From Phaeosaccion multiseriatum (lineage: Eukaryota; Ochrophyta, other classes): a DNA stretch of 64,000 nucleotides. Location: the NCBI GenBank assembly GCA_965112735.1, contig OZ218956.1, positions 1,054,001 through 1,118,000 of the forward strand, written 5' to 3'. The position numbers and the translations under genes are program-made. The notes beneath the pieces are model-generated. The model was not told the origin of the DNA, searched no databases, and saw only the letters and a program-made list of their open reading frames with translations. This document shows positions 11,920 through 22,059 of this stretch, in pieces (position 1 is the first letter of the stretch; the number at the start of each line of letters is the position of its first letter).

Positions 11920-12963
11920 ATGGCGCTGTGGCGGCTTCTCCTGATTCTGCTGGGGGTACTATATGGAATAATCCACACAAGAGGGTTGCAGTTTAGTGGC
12001 CTGGTTAGGGGAACATCAGCCGGAAAGGCTGGAGGTGTGACCGAAAGAAAAGAGAGGCTTAGCAGAAGAAGCTTCATCGCTGCTGCTTCTGCTCTGCCGA
12101 TAGGTCTCCTTCGCAGCAAGAAGGCTTCTGCCACAGGTGTGATATACGAAAATCATGTTGTGAAGGCTTTCCTTTTTCCTCTCTCACCCTCTAAAATGCT
12201 GTGTCCTCTCTATCAAGCAACAGGCGCGGAACCCCCGGCTGGCACAGCAGAGAACGTGCGAAAAGTCCTGGAGAGTGACTACGTCACCAAAAAGTATATG
12301 CTCACTGGAGATCTCACGCGCAGGTTAAGATTTGAGGCGGGAAAGCCAACGTGATTGTGGGTGGCAGAGCTCGGCCGCCCAGTGTTGCGACCATTATTTC
12401 GTCGGTTCTGTGATGGCCGGCTGACGCAATGCGCTCTCCGCCTCTCTTTATTCTCGACAATGCAGCATCTACAAGCCCGACTGCCGCTTCACTGACCCCA
12501 CCACGGATGTGAGCTCTGTGGACAAATACGTAGCGGCCGTGAAGATCTTATTTGACCCTGCCCACTCTCAGCTGGACCTGCTGTCGCTGAAGGCCATTGA
12601 TGAGGCGCACATTGAAGCCAAATGGAGGCTGGGTGAGTGGAACTGGGCTCAAATACTGTTAAAGCGTGTTCTTGTTCCCTTCACATGCTGGATACCGCTA
12701 GTACCCCTCGCTCGCACTTTATTCACTGCCTCGGCGCACACGTCTTCAATGATGCCAATTTTTTGTTCGTGTCCGACACGTTGTTGTCACTGTTCATAGG
12801 CGGCTACATCAAGTTTCCATGGCATCCGTATGTCAAGCCGTACGAAGGTAGCACTGTGTTCACGTTGAACAAGGAAGGACTCATCCAGTCACACGCGGAG
12901 CAGTGGGGAATCTCTGCTTTGGATGCCTTGGTAGCGACATTGAGGCCGACCAGGGGGCCATAG
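11920..12963 (+). CDS. Plastid-targeted DUF2358 / SnoaL-like protein (215 aa)
   Basis: Four exons: 11920-12136, 12224-12323, 12466-12632, 12800-12963. Residues 1-20 (MALWRLLLILLGVLYGIIHT) are a signal sequence. A basic Ser/Gly-rich stretch follows, then RLSRRSFIAAASALPIGLL, a twin-arginine-like hydrophobic segment typical of proteins sent to the thylakoid lumen. The rest matches the plant/cyanobacterial DUF2358 family (NTF2/SnoaL fold): IYKPDCRFTDPTTDV, YVAAVKILF, AKWRL, YIKFPWHPYVKPYEGSTVF and HAEQWGISALDAL. Biochemical role is unknown in this family. The tripartite leader is what would be expected in an alga with a secondary plastid. It is divergent from the methyltransferase ending at 11762 with 157 bp between starts and is probably unrelated to the glycan genes. 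Confidence 0.82.
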
Positions 12964-13525
12964 CTGCTACAGTTAGAGGGGGAGACCATGGTATTAGATA
13001 GTTGTAACAGCAATTTTATGGGGGGTAGAAGAGAGAGGGAGAGCGATACAAGAGGGATACACAAAGATAGAGAAAATGGAGAGCAGAGAGAGCGACGTGG
13101 TAACGCGCCAATAGAATAAATATAACCTTGGCCCGTGGGAGTGTAAGACGATTGGGGGGGGGCGGGCGGCGCAGAGGTGCAGGTGCAGGTGCAGGCTGCC
13201 TTTGCGCGTGACTTTTGGCAGGTCTTGGCCACGCCTGCGGCGGTCCTATCCGAGGCGGACCGGGAAGAAAAGCTTCCCATACTGAGGGCAAGTTATCTCC
13301 CGTACAAATAAGATGAAAGAGTGAAAAGTGAAAAGAAAAAGAAAGAACAGAGTTGAGTGCCATCTGTGCGTGTTGGTGCTCCAAAACCTCGAGACCGGTG
13401 AGCTTTACTTTATAAAAAAAAAAAATTAAAAGAAAGCCCAGCAACACGACAAAACCACCACCCAAAATGATTTAGGCTTGCTTTGCAGAAGAGGCCGAAG
13501 AAGGAGAGGGAATCTTCTGAGAACC
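12964..13525. other. Gene-free stretch with small repeats
   Basis: Probably the 3' UTR of the DUF2358 gene and the promoter of the next gene. Contains GA-rich sequence near 13030-13100, a short CAGGTG tandem near 13176-13196 and an A-run near 13410-13425. No coding signal seen. Confidence 0.4.
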
Positions 13526-15574
13526 ATGCTTGCAGCCTTCGGCGTCAAGCTTCTGGTGCTCTCATTGGCAGCATTGGGAGTTCAGGCTCTGGAAGAAGTG
13601 GGTGTCGGAGGGGCTGACGTTTCCAAATCAATATCTCTGTCATTCCGCATAGACGGTCAGCCCGACTGGTATCGAGATGTGGTTGTTGACGGGGAAGGAG
13701 AGCCTCTTTATAACCGGTTTGTGACCAGTTGGTGAGTATTATTGAGAACAAGGGAAGAAGAAAAAAGGGAAAAGAGATAGGAGGTAGAATGATGCTAATG
13801 CGTATCCCTTCCTCTCCTCATCCTTTCCTTACCAGTTCCAGTATAATGGCGGATGATATTGGTGACTGCGTGATGCATTGCTTTGAGTTGGTTGAGCTCA
13901 AGTACGGTACAGACGACCCGGCACTGCAGCCGGAGGAGGCTTTGGTCTTGGGTGCACTCCAACGCCCCGACACTGTGAAGGTCAGTCGTGCTTTCGCCCT
14001 GTCGGTTCCCCACATCTTTAATCGACTAAGTGCGTGTAGTTTGCCCCGGCCTCTTGTTCCCTAAACGCAATGCGCAGGAGGGCAGTCCTTCGAAGATCCA
14101 CTCAGACGCCTACCTGAATCTCGCGGTCGGCGCCATCACGGGAAAGCTTTATCCCGAGGACACTCTCCGCAATGGGTATGAGCAGAGCAAGTCGAACGAT
14201 TACCAAAGGTATGTCGTCCTTTCCCCCAGCCACTCCCTATTCCTGATTGTACTTGCCTCACACCAATTCTCAAACCTGCTCCTGTGCCACTGGCGCCGCC
14301 GCTCCCGATCCTCTCCCCTTCGCTGCTCTGAACAGAGACAATGGGGTTGACTGGCCCACGCTCGGCTACACCATGGTGGGCACACACCGCACCCAGCTGC
14401 TGCGCACCGTACTCGAAGTCGTCATCAGCGAGGGGATACCGGGGGACTTCCTCGAGGCGGGGGTGAGTGCGGTGCTTGACTTTGCTTTGGCCTCCCATCC
14501 CCATGGAATTTAAGTGCGTCATTCGTTCTTTAAAGTTTCAAACTGCGCGAATCGTAGCCATCATCTCTTTCCTCCGTCTTGCTCAAGCCCTTCTTGTTTG
14601 TTCCTCCGAAAGGTGTGGCGCGGAGGCCAGAGCGTGTTCGCAAAGGCCTTACTGGACTGGTACGGGGAAGGGTCACAGCGCACGGTGTTCGTGTGCGACT
14701 CCTTTGAGGGGCTGCCCCTCCCCTCCAATCCTGAGCAAGATTCGGCCGTATGGAGCGAGATGGACTACCTGCGGGTGGGCCTGCCGCAAGTCAGAGACGC
14801 CTTCGATCGGATGGGTGTATCCCAGGAGAACGTACAGTTTGTCAAGGGCTTCTTCCGTCACTCCATGCCCGAGCTACGGAAAGTTTGGCCTGGAGTGGTG
14901 TTCTCCATCTTACGGGTACGTCGGAGCAATGGATGGGGGAGCGAGGTCGTTAGCCACACGTACATACTGTCACCTCCGATGAGGGAGCAAGCTGGCAGGA
15001 GAATATGCAGGCCTACTTGGCGGGTGTTAGAGCATAGTCAGCCTTCGCCCTGGCTGGGTCGGGGGAAGCGATGGCCCTCGAGCAAAGGAGGGCCCCTCAG
15101 AAGCCCTGCCGTGTTCGATTCTTAATGACGCGGTCCAATTACCTTTATTCGGTGTCTGTAAATGTCTCATCAGTTGGATGGAGACATGTTCGAATCGTAC
15201 TTCGACTGCCTCTTCAACCTGTACGACGCCTTGAGCATCAATGGGTTTGTTCTCGTCGACGACTACGTGGTAGTGGACGGACGAAGGGCCGTCACCGAGT
15301 TTCGCAGGTGAGCTGCACAAGCGACAAGCGCGCTTCTCCTCTCCTGCATCACTGAACAGGCACGCTCGTTTCGCGCAGGCGATCTAATTCGCTCTCTCCT
15401 CCTACCTCCTCATCCTCGGTTATGTTTCCGGTGCTCTCCGACAGGATACACGGCATAACAGACACTCTCTATCTCACCAAAGACGGCATGGGCGCCTACT
15501 GGAGGAAGAGCAAGGAGGTGCAGCTCGACATGGGGCACTACTTCGAGGTCATGAAGCTCGAGTCCAGCAGCTGA
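13526..15574 (+). CDS. TylF-family (macrocin O-methyltransferase-type) protein (391 aa)
   Basis: Seven exons: 13526-13731, 13836-13980, 14078-14208, 14336-14462, 14613-14915, 15174-15307, 15445-15574. ATG at 13526 begins a signal peptide (MLAAFGVKLLVLSLAALGVQA). Family landmarks in order: GYTMVGTHRTQLL, GIPGDFLEAGVWRGGQS (SAM site, split by an intron after the EAG), VFVCDSFEGLPLP, FVKGFFRHSMP, then LDGDMFESYFDCL and GFVLVDDYVV, which carry the acidic residues that bind the catalytic metal in TylF/NovP, and a C-terminal tail with GAYWRK. Known members methylate deoxysugars of macrolides and aminocoumarins. Here secretory targeting suggests methylation of a glycan. Length is above the bacterial 250-290 residues because of an N-terminal extension of about 130 residues. 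Confidence 0.88.
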
Positions 15575-15969
15575 GGCCGCTGCTTCGAGGTATCGAGGCC
15601 GGGGTCCAGCGATTGTGGAGTGCTTGCAGGCCATCGCAGGCCATCGCAGGCACGCCATGTGCAATACTTGCTGCCGCGATGTTTTCCCTTCCCACCGCTC
15701 GGAACCGTACACATGCAGACCGAGGGAGACCCACGTCTCTTCCTGGGCAACACGCACATTCAGTGTCTTCGGCTCTCACTCTTGGTCTAGAGGAGCTAAA
15801 ATAGCACCACTAGAAGCTCCACAGGCTTGAAAGTGCAACTGCATCACACCCCACTCCGATTGTACACTGGGATTTGAGGCACGATAGCTGGAGCTGCTAG
15901 TACCCTACACTTGCGGTTGAGAAGGAGTGATGCAAAAACACTGGCAGCGCATCTCTTCCTTCCCTCCCC
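15575..15969. other. Intergenic, convergent genes
   Basis: About 400 bp between two convergent methyltransferase genes. A short direct repeat (AGGCCATCGC twice) sits near 15627-15647. No other signal recognised. Confidence 0.4.
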
Positions 15970-16378
15970 TCACTTCATCCTTGATCTTAAAAGAAGCTCC
16001 GCACCATCCTTCGACGTTGATAACCCATGAGCTGAGGCAGCGACATAGACTCCCACTCCCACCCTTCCGTCTTGCATGAGCGAGCTGTGCGTCACACCAG
16101 GGCCCCCGAGGATCGCCTGCACTTCCAGCGGGGGAGAGGCAAGCACCAAGCCGAGTCCCAAAACGTCTTCCCACGCGCGCTTAACGTCAAAGTACAAGTC
16201 GTCCACCACGAGGACGTGCCAGTCTCTGTGTGAGACAAACAAGACCCCAAAACACAGGTGCACCGATTCATCGGGGGGGAGGAGGGCCTTTCGTGTAAGC
16301 GGACGGTTCGCAAAGACAAAAGGCTGACCCAAAAGCAGGACGCTGAGTGGGTCAGAGAGGTTGGCAAAACCCGTGCTT

Positions 16379-16416
<38 letters not shown>

Positions 16417-17919
16417 CACTTGCTGGCGAGGTCCTTGAAGTTCACAATGTCCGCCAAGGCCGTGCTGTACGAATGGCCGCCGTCTACAAAGATCATGTCA
16501 CACATGCCCAAAGATTCACTCTGTTCACTCCGCTCTTCCCCGGGCCCGATCTGCAAGGTCCGCTTCATCTGCCTCACCTGCTCGAAGAGGGTGGAGCCGC
16601 GCGGAAGGCGAGAGGGGTGGAAAGTAATGGAGAAGAGAGGGATGAGTGGGAGGGCGAAGAGAGGAGGGCAGGAAAGATAATTGTTCTGTTGCTTGCCCCA
16701 GAATACACGGCAAATTATAAACACCTCCTCTTTATGAGGAATGTTCGACCCCTGACACACTATCGCCCACATTCTCGATAGCGCGCTATCGGCCGCGGCC
16801 GTCAGGGGTCGAGAATGTGCGCTTTGGAGATTCCCAAAGTCTCTCCTAAAGGGCGTTCCAACCATTTTAAGCCTAGCTCCATTCACATCTACTCACCAGG
16901 GATGGGATAGAGAGCTCGGAGTCGCCAAGGACGAGGTTGAAGTCTGCATACGGGAAGCTCGATTGAATGTAACGGTTTGCAACTTGGGAATACCACCACG
17001 ATCCCAAGTCGAAGCTCAGAACGTGCACGGAAGGGTCGGCCGTGAGGTAGCTAAGGGCTGACCTGTAGAGTGTAAGGGCAAAAGCGATGTAGTGATGATG
17101 GATGTGGTTCACCGGAGAAAATGAACTATGCGGGTAGAGCATCGTTACGCACCTTCCCATGTTGAATCCAACCTCGCAGATGGTCTTGACTTGGGGAAGG
17201 GCGGCAAGCTCTTGCAACAAAAACACTTTGGCGGGGAAAGAGGTAATGTCCCCCTCGTATCGCCTGTCTGTCTGCGGATGCTCGGCAAGATGTTCGTCCA
17301 TGGTGTTGCGAAGAGCGAACACGTGGTGCAGGAGCTGCGCCTCTCGAGAACAGGTCACGCACCCAGCAGCTACTGAGTCTTGAGAAGTCCCTCTTCCCTC
17401 ATCACCTAGAGAAGGCGGGGATGCTCCCTCGACTCTGGGCCGGTAGCATTTCGCCACGTTATCAGACTCGTCGCAGCCGGAACCCTCCTCTCCACAATAC
17501 CACTCAAGAAGCTGCATCACACATATCTCAAGCTCTTTGTCGACCACCAGAGCATCTCGGCACGAGGCCAAAGCCACCAGATGGGGGGGAGAGGCGCGAG
17601 GCCACAAGGGCGTTGCCGCGCTGCTGTTGCTCGCGAAGTTTCCGTCCGCCGAGGAAGACATGAAGCTAAACTCTAAGTTCACTTCCTGCGCAAAGGACAA
17701 GTGCACGACGTGTAGAATGCGGGCGGCTGCTGAGGTGCGAAGTTGGAGGCTACAGATGCAAGGGTCACGGAAGCTCATACCTTCCACAAGCCACCCTCCA
17801 ATTCGTCGCTCCCTTCTAAGACCTGAGTGTGATGGGAACACCAAGAAAGAGGCAGAGGTCTCCGCATCAACAACAAAAAAGAGAAAGAGGATGTATCTGT
17901 GCTCTCCTTCCCTCAACAC
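15970..17919 (-). CDS. Class I SAM methyltransferase (Methyltransf_24-like), membrane-anchored (about 487 aa)
   Basis: Four exons: 17919-17153, 17062-16897, 16577-16420, 16342-15970. Motifs: ICEVGFNMGRSALSYL (SAM glycine-rich loop across an intron), VHVLSFDLGSWWYS (acidic residue after strand 2), FNLVLGDS, MCDMIFVDGGHSYSTALAD (DGGH) and WHVLVVDDL. These are hallmarks of the FkbM/TylF-related Methyltransf_24 group. The N-terminal 250 residues include a hydrophobic stretch (YILFLFFVV) and a Cys-containing region of unknown function; the start is uncertain because several in-frame ATGs follow. The 319-bp intron between exons 2 and 3 holds a 68-bp inverted-repeat element (16745-16812), and the next intron holds a CT-run. 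Substrate unknown; by context a secreted glycan. Confidence 0.75.
16379..16413. repeat. CT dinucleotide run in an intron
   Basis: About 35 bases of nearly pure CT on the plus strand, read as GA in the minus-strand gene. It lies between the donor at 16419 and the exon below 16342. Likely a simple microsatellite. Confidence 0.9.
16745..16812. mobile_element. MITE-like inverted-repeat element, short copy
   Basis: Ends are TCGACCCCTGAC and GTCAGGGGTCGA, a perfect 12-bp terminal inverted repeat. The six bases GAATGT stand directly on both sides (16739-16744 and 16813-16818), a perfect target-site duplication. The interior (CGATAGCGCGCTATCG) is itself palindromic and matches the right part of the copy at 38304-38432. 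It lies inside an intron of the methyltransferase gene 15970-17919. Non-autonomous, no ORF. Confidence 0.82.
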
Positions 17920-17990
17920 TCACATTTGGTGGATGCCATGCACTGACTCCCACGCACGCCAACAAGTGGTAAAATAGGGTTGATGTATAC

Positions 17991-18025
<35 letters not shown>

Positions 18026-18365
18026 AGTTGGTTTAATCGGGGGGTTCGAGAGAGGAGCAGCTCTCTCTCAAACTATGTTGGCAGGTAAAAGATACGATTT
18101 AGAGAACCAACACGCCTCCTTCGGCAGGAGAAGTTTTTCCCTCCTGCCGATAAAGTCTCCTGCCGACAGCCGACACAAACACCTAATATTCATACACACC
18201 CGGCAGCCTCCTTCTTCTCGCTCCACGGCTTGATTGCGTCCACGCTCTGTACGAAGAAGATGCACCTCCAATTCGTTTCTCGAAGGGGCAGTCACGGCGT
18301 TTGACGAGGACGCTGTCACAGTGCTGATCGTTTTTACAGCAGGCTTCTCTGTGACAGAAGGGGCG
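17920..18365. other. Divergent intergenic region with GA microsatellite
   Basis: About 450 bp between divergent genes; must hold promoters of both. A GA dinucleotide run lies at about 17992-18024. An upstream in-frame extension of the next gene (from a TTG at 18234) has no ATG and was not used. Confidence 0.45.
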
Positions 18366-19880
18366 ATGTGCATTGGCAACATGCTGCTCGCAATCTCACT
18401 GGCGCTGCTGCTCTGGCCAACAGCCGTCCAGGCGGGGGCAGGCGATGTCGGCGAACCAGCAATGGTTGTGTGGGACTTCTGCCACCAGCAGCTTCCCCCC
18501 ACCCACGGCAAGCAGCAGGAGAACCATCCGCAGAGGGACTTACTACTTCAGTGTATCGAACGGGGCGCTCGGGTTTGTGGAGTTGACTTTGAAGAGCGGT
18601 TGTATGGACACGAACGCCAGCAGCAGCAGGAGGAGGAGGGGCAAAAGGGAGGGGCTTCTCGCTCCTTCATAGAGCGAGATACAGGCTACCTTGTCATGCC
18701 TCCAGCCTCCGCTCAGGAGTGTGCTTTGATCCTCGCCCGTCACAGAGATTCATGGGTCATGGCTCCACCCGCGGTTGATGTAGATTGTACTTCCGAGCGC
18801 ATGCGCGGAGAAGAAGGGAGCCCACCGCAGATCCTCATTCGCAGCCCTCTACACGGCACGACCGTCGTCTCCGATGCCGTGGGAGTGTCTTACTCCGTCA
18901 CTCCCCAATGTGTCTCCAGCTCAGCGAAAGTGGAAGGAGAAGCCTCCATAGGGGGTGGCGGTAGAAGCAGTACCACAGCTTTGCTCGTTTGCCTGGACCA
19001 CGTGCGGCTTGACCCGCGTGTCGCGCTGAACGATCACGTACAAGTCGCCAACAGCGGCAGAGACCAGGAGCATGAGTATGAGCATGAGCAGCGTGTGCGC
19101 AACTGCTGGATGAGTGAGGCTTCCACGGCGACGATGGAGGACTCCATTTGGCTTGAGGTGGGTCAGAGAGCAGCCAACACTCATAGCGTTCTCTCCTACC
19201 TGTCTTCTTCGTGCTGTCGCTCGTGTCGGAAGGCTTCTCCATTAGGCTAAGGAAGGGAATGTGCTGGGATTGGGGGGCAGAGAATTGGGGCTTCCGCTTG
19301 CTGCTTAGATGCGAATGTTGGGAGGACGAGCCACGTCACCGCCTAGGCCGTGCCCACAAGGCCTTCTCCTTCGCGCTTGACCTTCTTTTTTGGTCTCATC
19401 TCTCCCCTCTCAATCAAACCCTTTGAATTTCAGCTCGACCCAGGCTTCAGCTACTCTATTCGGCTTTCGCTCTACGCGAACGAAGATGGGGATGAAAGCG
19501 ACGGGGTCAGCAATGGGAGCAACGAAGAAGTCACCGCAGGCAGAACGGCCTTGTCCACCACTCCGAATGTGATTGTATCCGTAGCCCAAGAATGCCAACG
19601 GGCTGAGGCGATTGAGTCCGACAAACGTGAGGACGAAGAGGCGGCCAGCCCTGCCCCGAGGCTGTTCGACTGCTTCATCTTCTTCGACGAGCTGGAGCTG
19701 CTGGAGATCCGACTGCACGAGCTGCACGAGGTGAGGGAAACGTGCTTTTGGGGACTGCGGTGCCATGTACCATCGACTGACTTTCTTCGGCCAAACTGCC
19801 ACGCCATCTCATTCTCTCGTGGGTGGTTGGTTCTGAACAGTGGGGCTCGTCTTCTCCCCAAAGGAGAGGGTGCTTTGATT

Positions 19881-19948
<68 letters not shown>

Positions 19949-21652
19949 GCTGCTGCTATTGCTGCTGTTGTTGTTGTCGTTGTCTCCTCACGCTGTTCGT
20001 GCTGCTGCTCTCGGTGGCGTCTGTTAGGCAGTCGATGTGTTCGTCATCGCTGAGGCGTCAGAAACCTTCCAGGGGCAACCCAAGCCGTTACACCTCAAGG
20101 AGCGCTTGCTGGCCAAAGACCCGCGTTTCCTCCCCTTCCTGGACAAGCTGTTTCTCGTCCATGTGCCTCCCCTCCCATCTCCTTCGTTGAGCTCTGGGGC
20201 CGGTGCGGCGCCAGCATCAGACGGGGAAGAGGGAAGGGGGCAGGCCAACGGCGAGGAGGAGGGAGTGGGCACGAGCCACTCTTCGTTTTCGGCTGAAATC
20301 TACCAGGTAGGAACGGGGCGGGGCGTGTTGATGCTCTGCGCTGGGACTGACAGCTGTGGTGATTGCTATACCCGATTCTATGCGTATATTCCACCGTTTT
20401 CGTCCTCCCGTTCACCACGTTTGAACTTGGTTTTCTGGCCATCTGTATTTTTCTGCCTGGTTCTTGCAGCGGGAAGCCTTGGTGCGAGGTTTGGCCCAGG
20501 CAGGGGTCCGGAGGGTAGACTATGTCAAGTTTGGCGACGTAGACGAAATACCCACCCTCGGCGCATTGCACATGCTCAAGGGCTGCATCAACGTGCAGCT
20601 CCCCATCGTGTTTCACCAAGACTTCCACTACTACAGCTTCCACTGGCGGAAGCGGGCCACAATCGAAAACTACCACGTGAGCACTGACTTGCGGAGCTCT
20701 TGTATGAGAATGATTCGATCGCTTCCTTCCTCCACACACGCGCATCTTCCTCTCTGCCCTTCCCTTTGTCGCCGCGCTACCTTAGCAACCCTCGTGTTCT
20801 CAAGTGTCCTTTCCTTCCACCCGAATCCCTCTAGCCCCACCATATAGAAAGTTACCCTCCTGGTACAGACTGCACGTCCGCTCCTATTCGACGTGGCCTC
20901 GGCATGCTCATTCCTGCTCCCCCCTCCCTACCCTTGCCAATACGCCAATAGCTGACGCAGGCTAGCTTGCTCTCGGCTGTGCGCCTCTCCGTTCTCCGGG
21001 GCACGGGTTACAGCAAGACCTTCCCCGTGGATGTGGCGAGAGATGTGTCCGGAGTATTGCCTGTGGCAAGGCTCACCAACGGGGCAGGCTGGCACTGTAG
21101 CTACTTTGGGGGGGTGCAGGTGAGGCGGCGCGGTCTCTTCTCGGGTGATGAGAGCTGTTGCGCAAAGAATAGAAGGGGTATCTCGAAAGCAAAGTGAATT
21201 AATGTCTCTGTCTGTCTGTCCTTCCTGCACCTATTCAGAGCATCATCCGGAAGATTGAGTCCTTCTCCCACGACGAGCTGAACAGGGGAGGTGAGAAGAG
21301 TGTGTGTGGCGGGGCGGCTTGGGGGTGTTCGTGGACCCCCTAGAGCCTCACACACTGAAGCGATGCTTGTCCTTCTTTCCCCCACTACTGCTGCCCTCAA
21401 CACTTGAATTTCCTTTCAGAGTTCAAGGACCCCGCCAGCATAACCTTGCGTGTGCACAGTGGGGAGGATCTGTTCGGGCGGGGAGGCGTAGACGAGATGG
21501 ACTTTGTGGCTGCTCCCACGGTGCCTCGCCTCGTGGCCAGCGAGAGCGCTTTGGGAGAAGGGCGCTTCCTCTACATGGCACCTCATTGCCGAGGCTTTAC
21601 GGGCAATCCTCCGGTGTGCATCAGTGACAAGCATCGAGAAGGGAAGGCGTGA
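18366..21652 (+). CDS. GT17-family N-acetylglucosaminyltransferase (MGAT3-like, 672 aa)
   Basis: Seven exons: 18366-19157, 19434-19730, 20028-20306, 20470-20676, 20961-21119, 21239-21290, 21420-21652. The ATG at 18366 opens a signal peptide (MCIGNMLLAISLALLLWPTA). Family landmarks: FDCFIFFDELELLEIRLHEL, VDVFVIAEASETFQGQPKPL, REALVRGL, VKFGDVDEIP (DxD metal motif) and GAGWHCSYFGGV, which closely follow beta-1,4-mannosyl-glycoprotein 4-beta-N-acetylglucosaminyltransferase and its bacterial and plant relatives. The enzyme would add GlcNAc to a mannose-type acceptor in the Golgi. The first 280 residues are extra: a Gln/Glu-rich stretch and an Ig-like or beta-sandwich segment with ILIRSPLHGTTV. 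Intron 2 contains a long TTG microsatellite. Confidence 0.87.
19882..19979. repeat. (TTG)n microsatellite in intron 2 of the GT17 gene
   Basis: Roughly 70 bases of uninterrupted TTG followed by CTG/TTG variants. It sits between the donor at 19731 and the acceptor at 20027, so it is intronic; the long Leu/Val ORFs across it are artefacts. Confidence 0.92.
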
Positions 21653-22059
21653 AGCATCCCCAGGGCCTCTTGAGAGCTCCATGAGCCGCTTCGAGGAGGC
21701 CGATCAGCAGCAGCAAGGGGGTTTCACTTTGCAAGCGCCAGACGCGGATACACCCGTTTGACGTCTCCGGCTTCAAAAACTGCTTGTTTTGGGCGACTGA
21801 AGGTTTTCGGGCGGCTCAGGCTCAGCCTGAGGGGCCGCTCTAACTCGTCTACAGCATTCCATTACATTCTGTTGTTGAATGTTGTTCAGTGGGAAAGAAG
21901 CTCTCGGGCTCTCTCCATCTCAGTCAATCGCCGGGGATCCACCATGGCTTGGAGAGGCGCTACTACTACGGTAACATTCGGACGGCCCCCGTTCATGTAA
22001 ATGTCTCAAGTCGAGCATTTGATTGGGAGGGAAGAAGTCGGGCGAAGAGACGCTGCCAC
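21653..22059. other. Intergenic, convergent genes
   Basis: About 400 bp between the ends of the GT17 and FkbM genes. Nothing recognisable beyond presumed 3' UTRs. Confidence 0.4.

Noticed and set aside
19823-20053. Leucine- or valine-rich membrane protein ORFs
   Set aside because: They translate the TTG microsatellite, which lies inside an intron of the GT17 gene.
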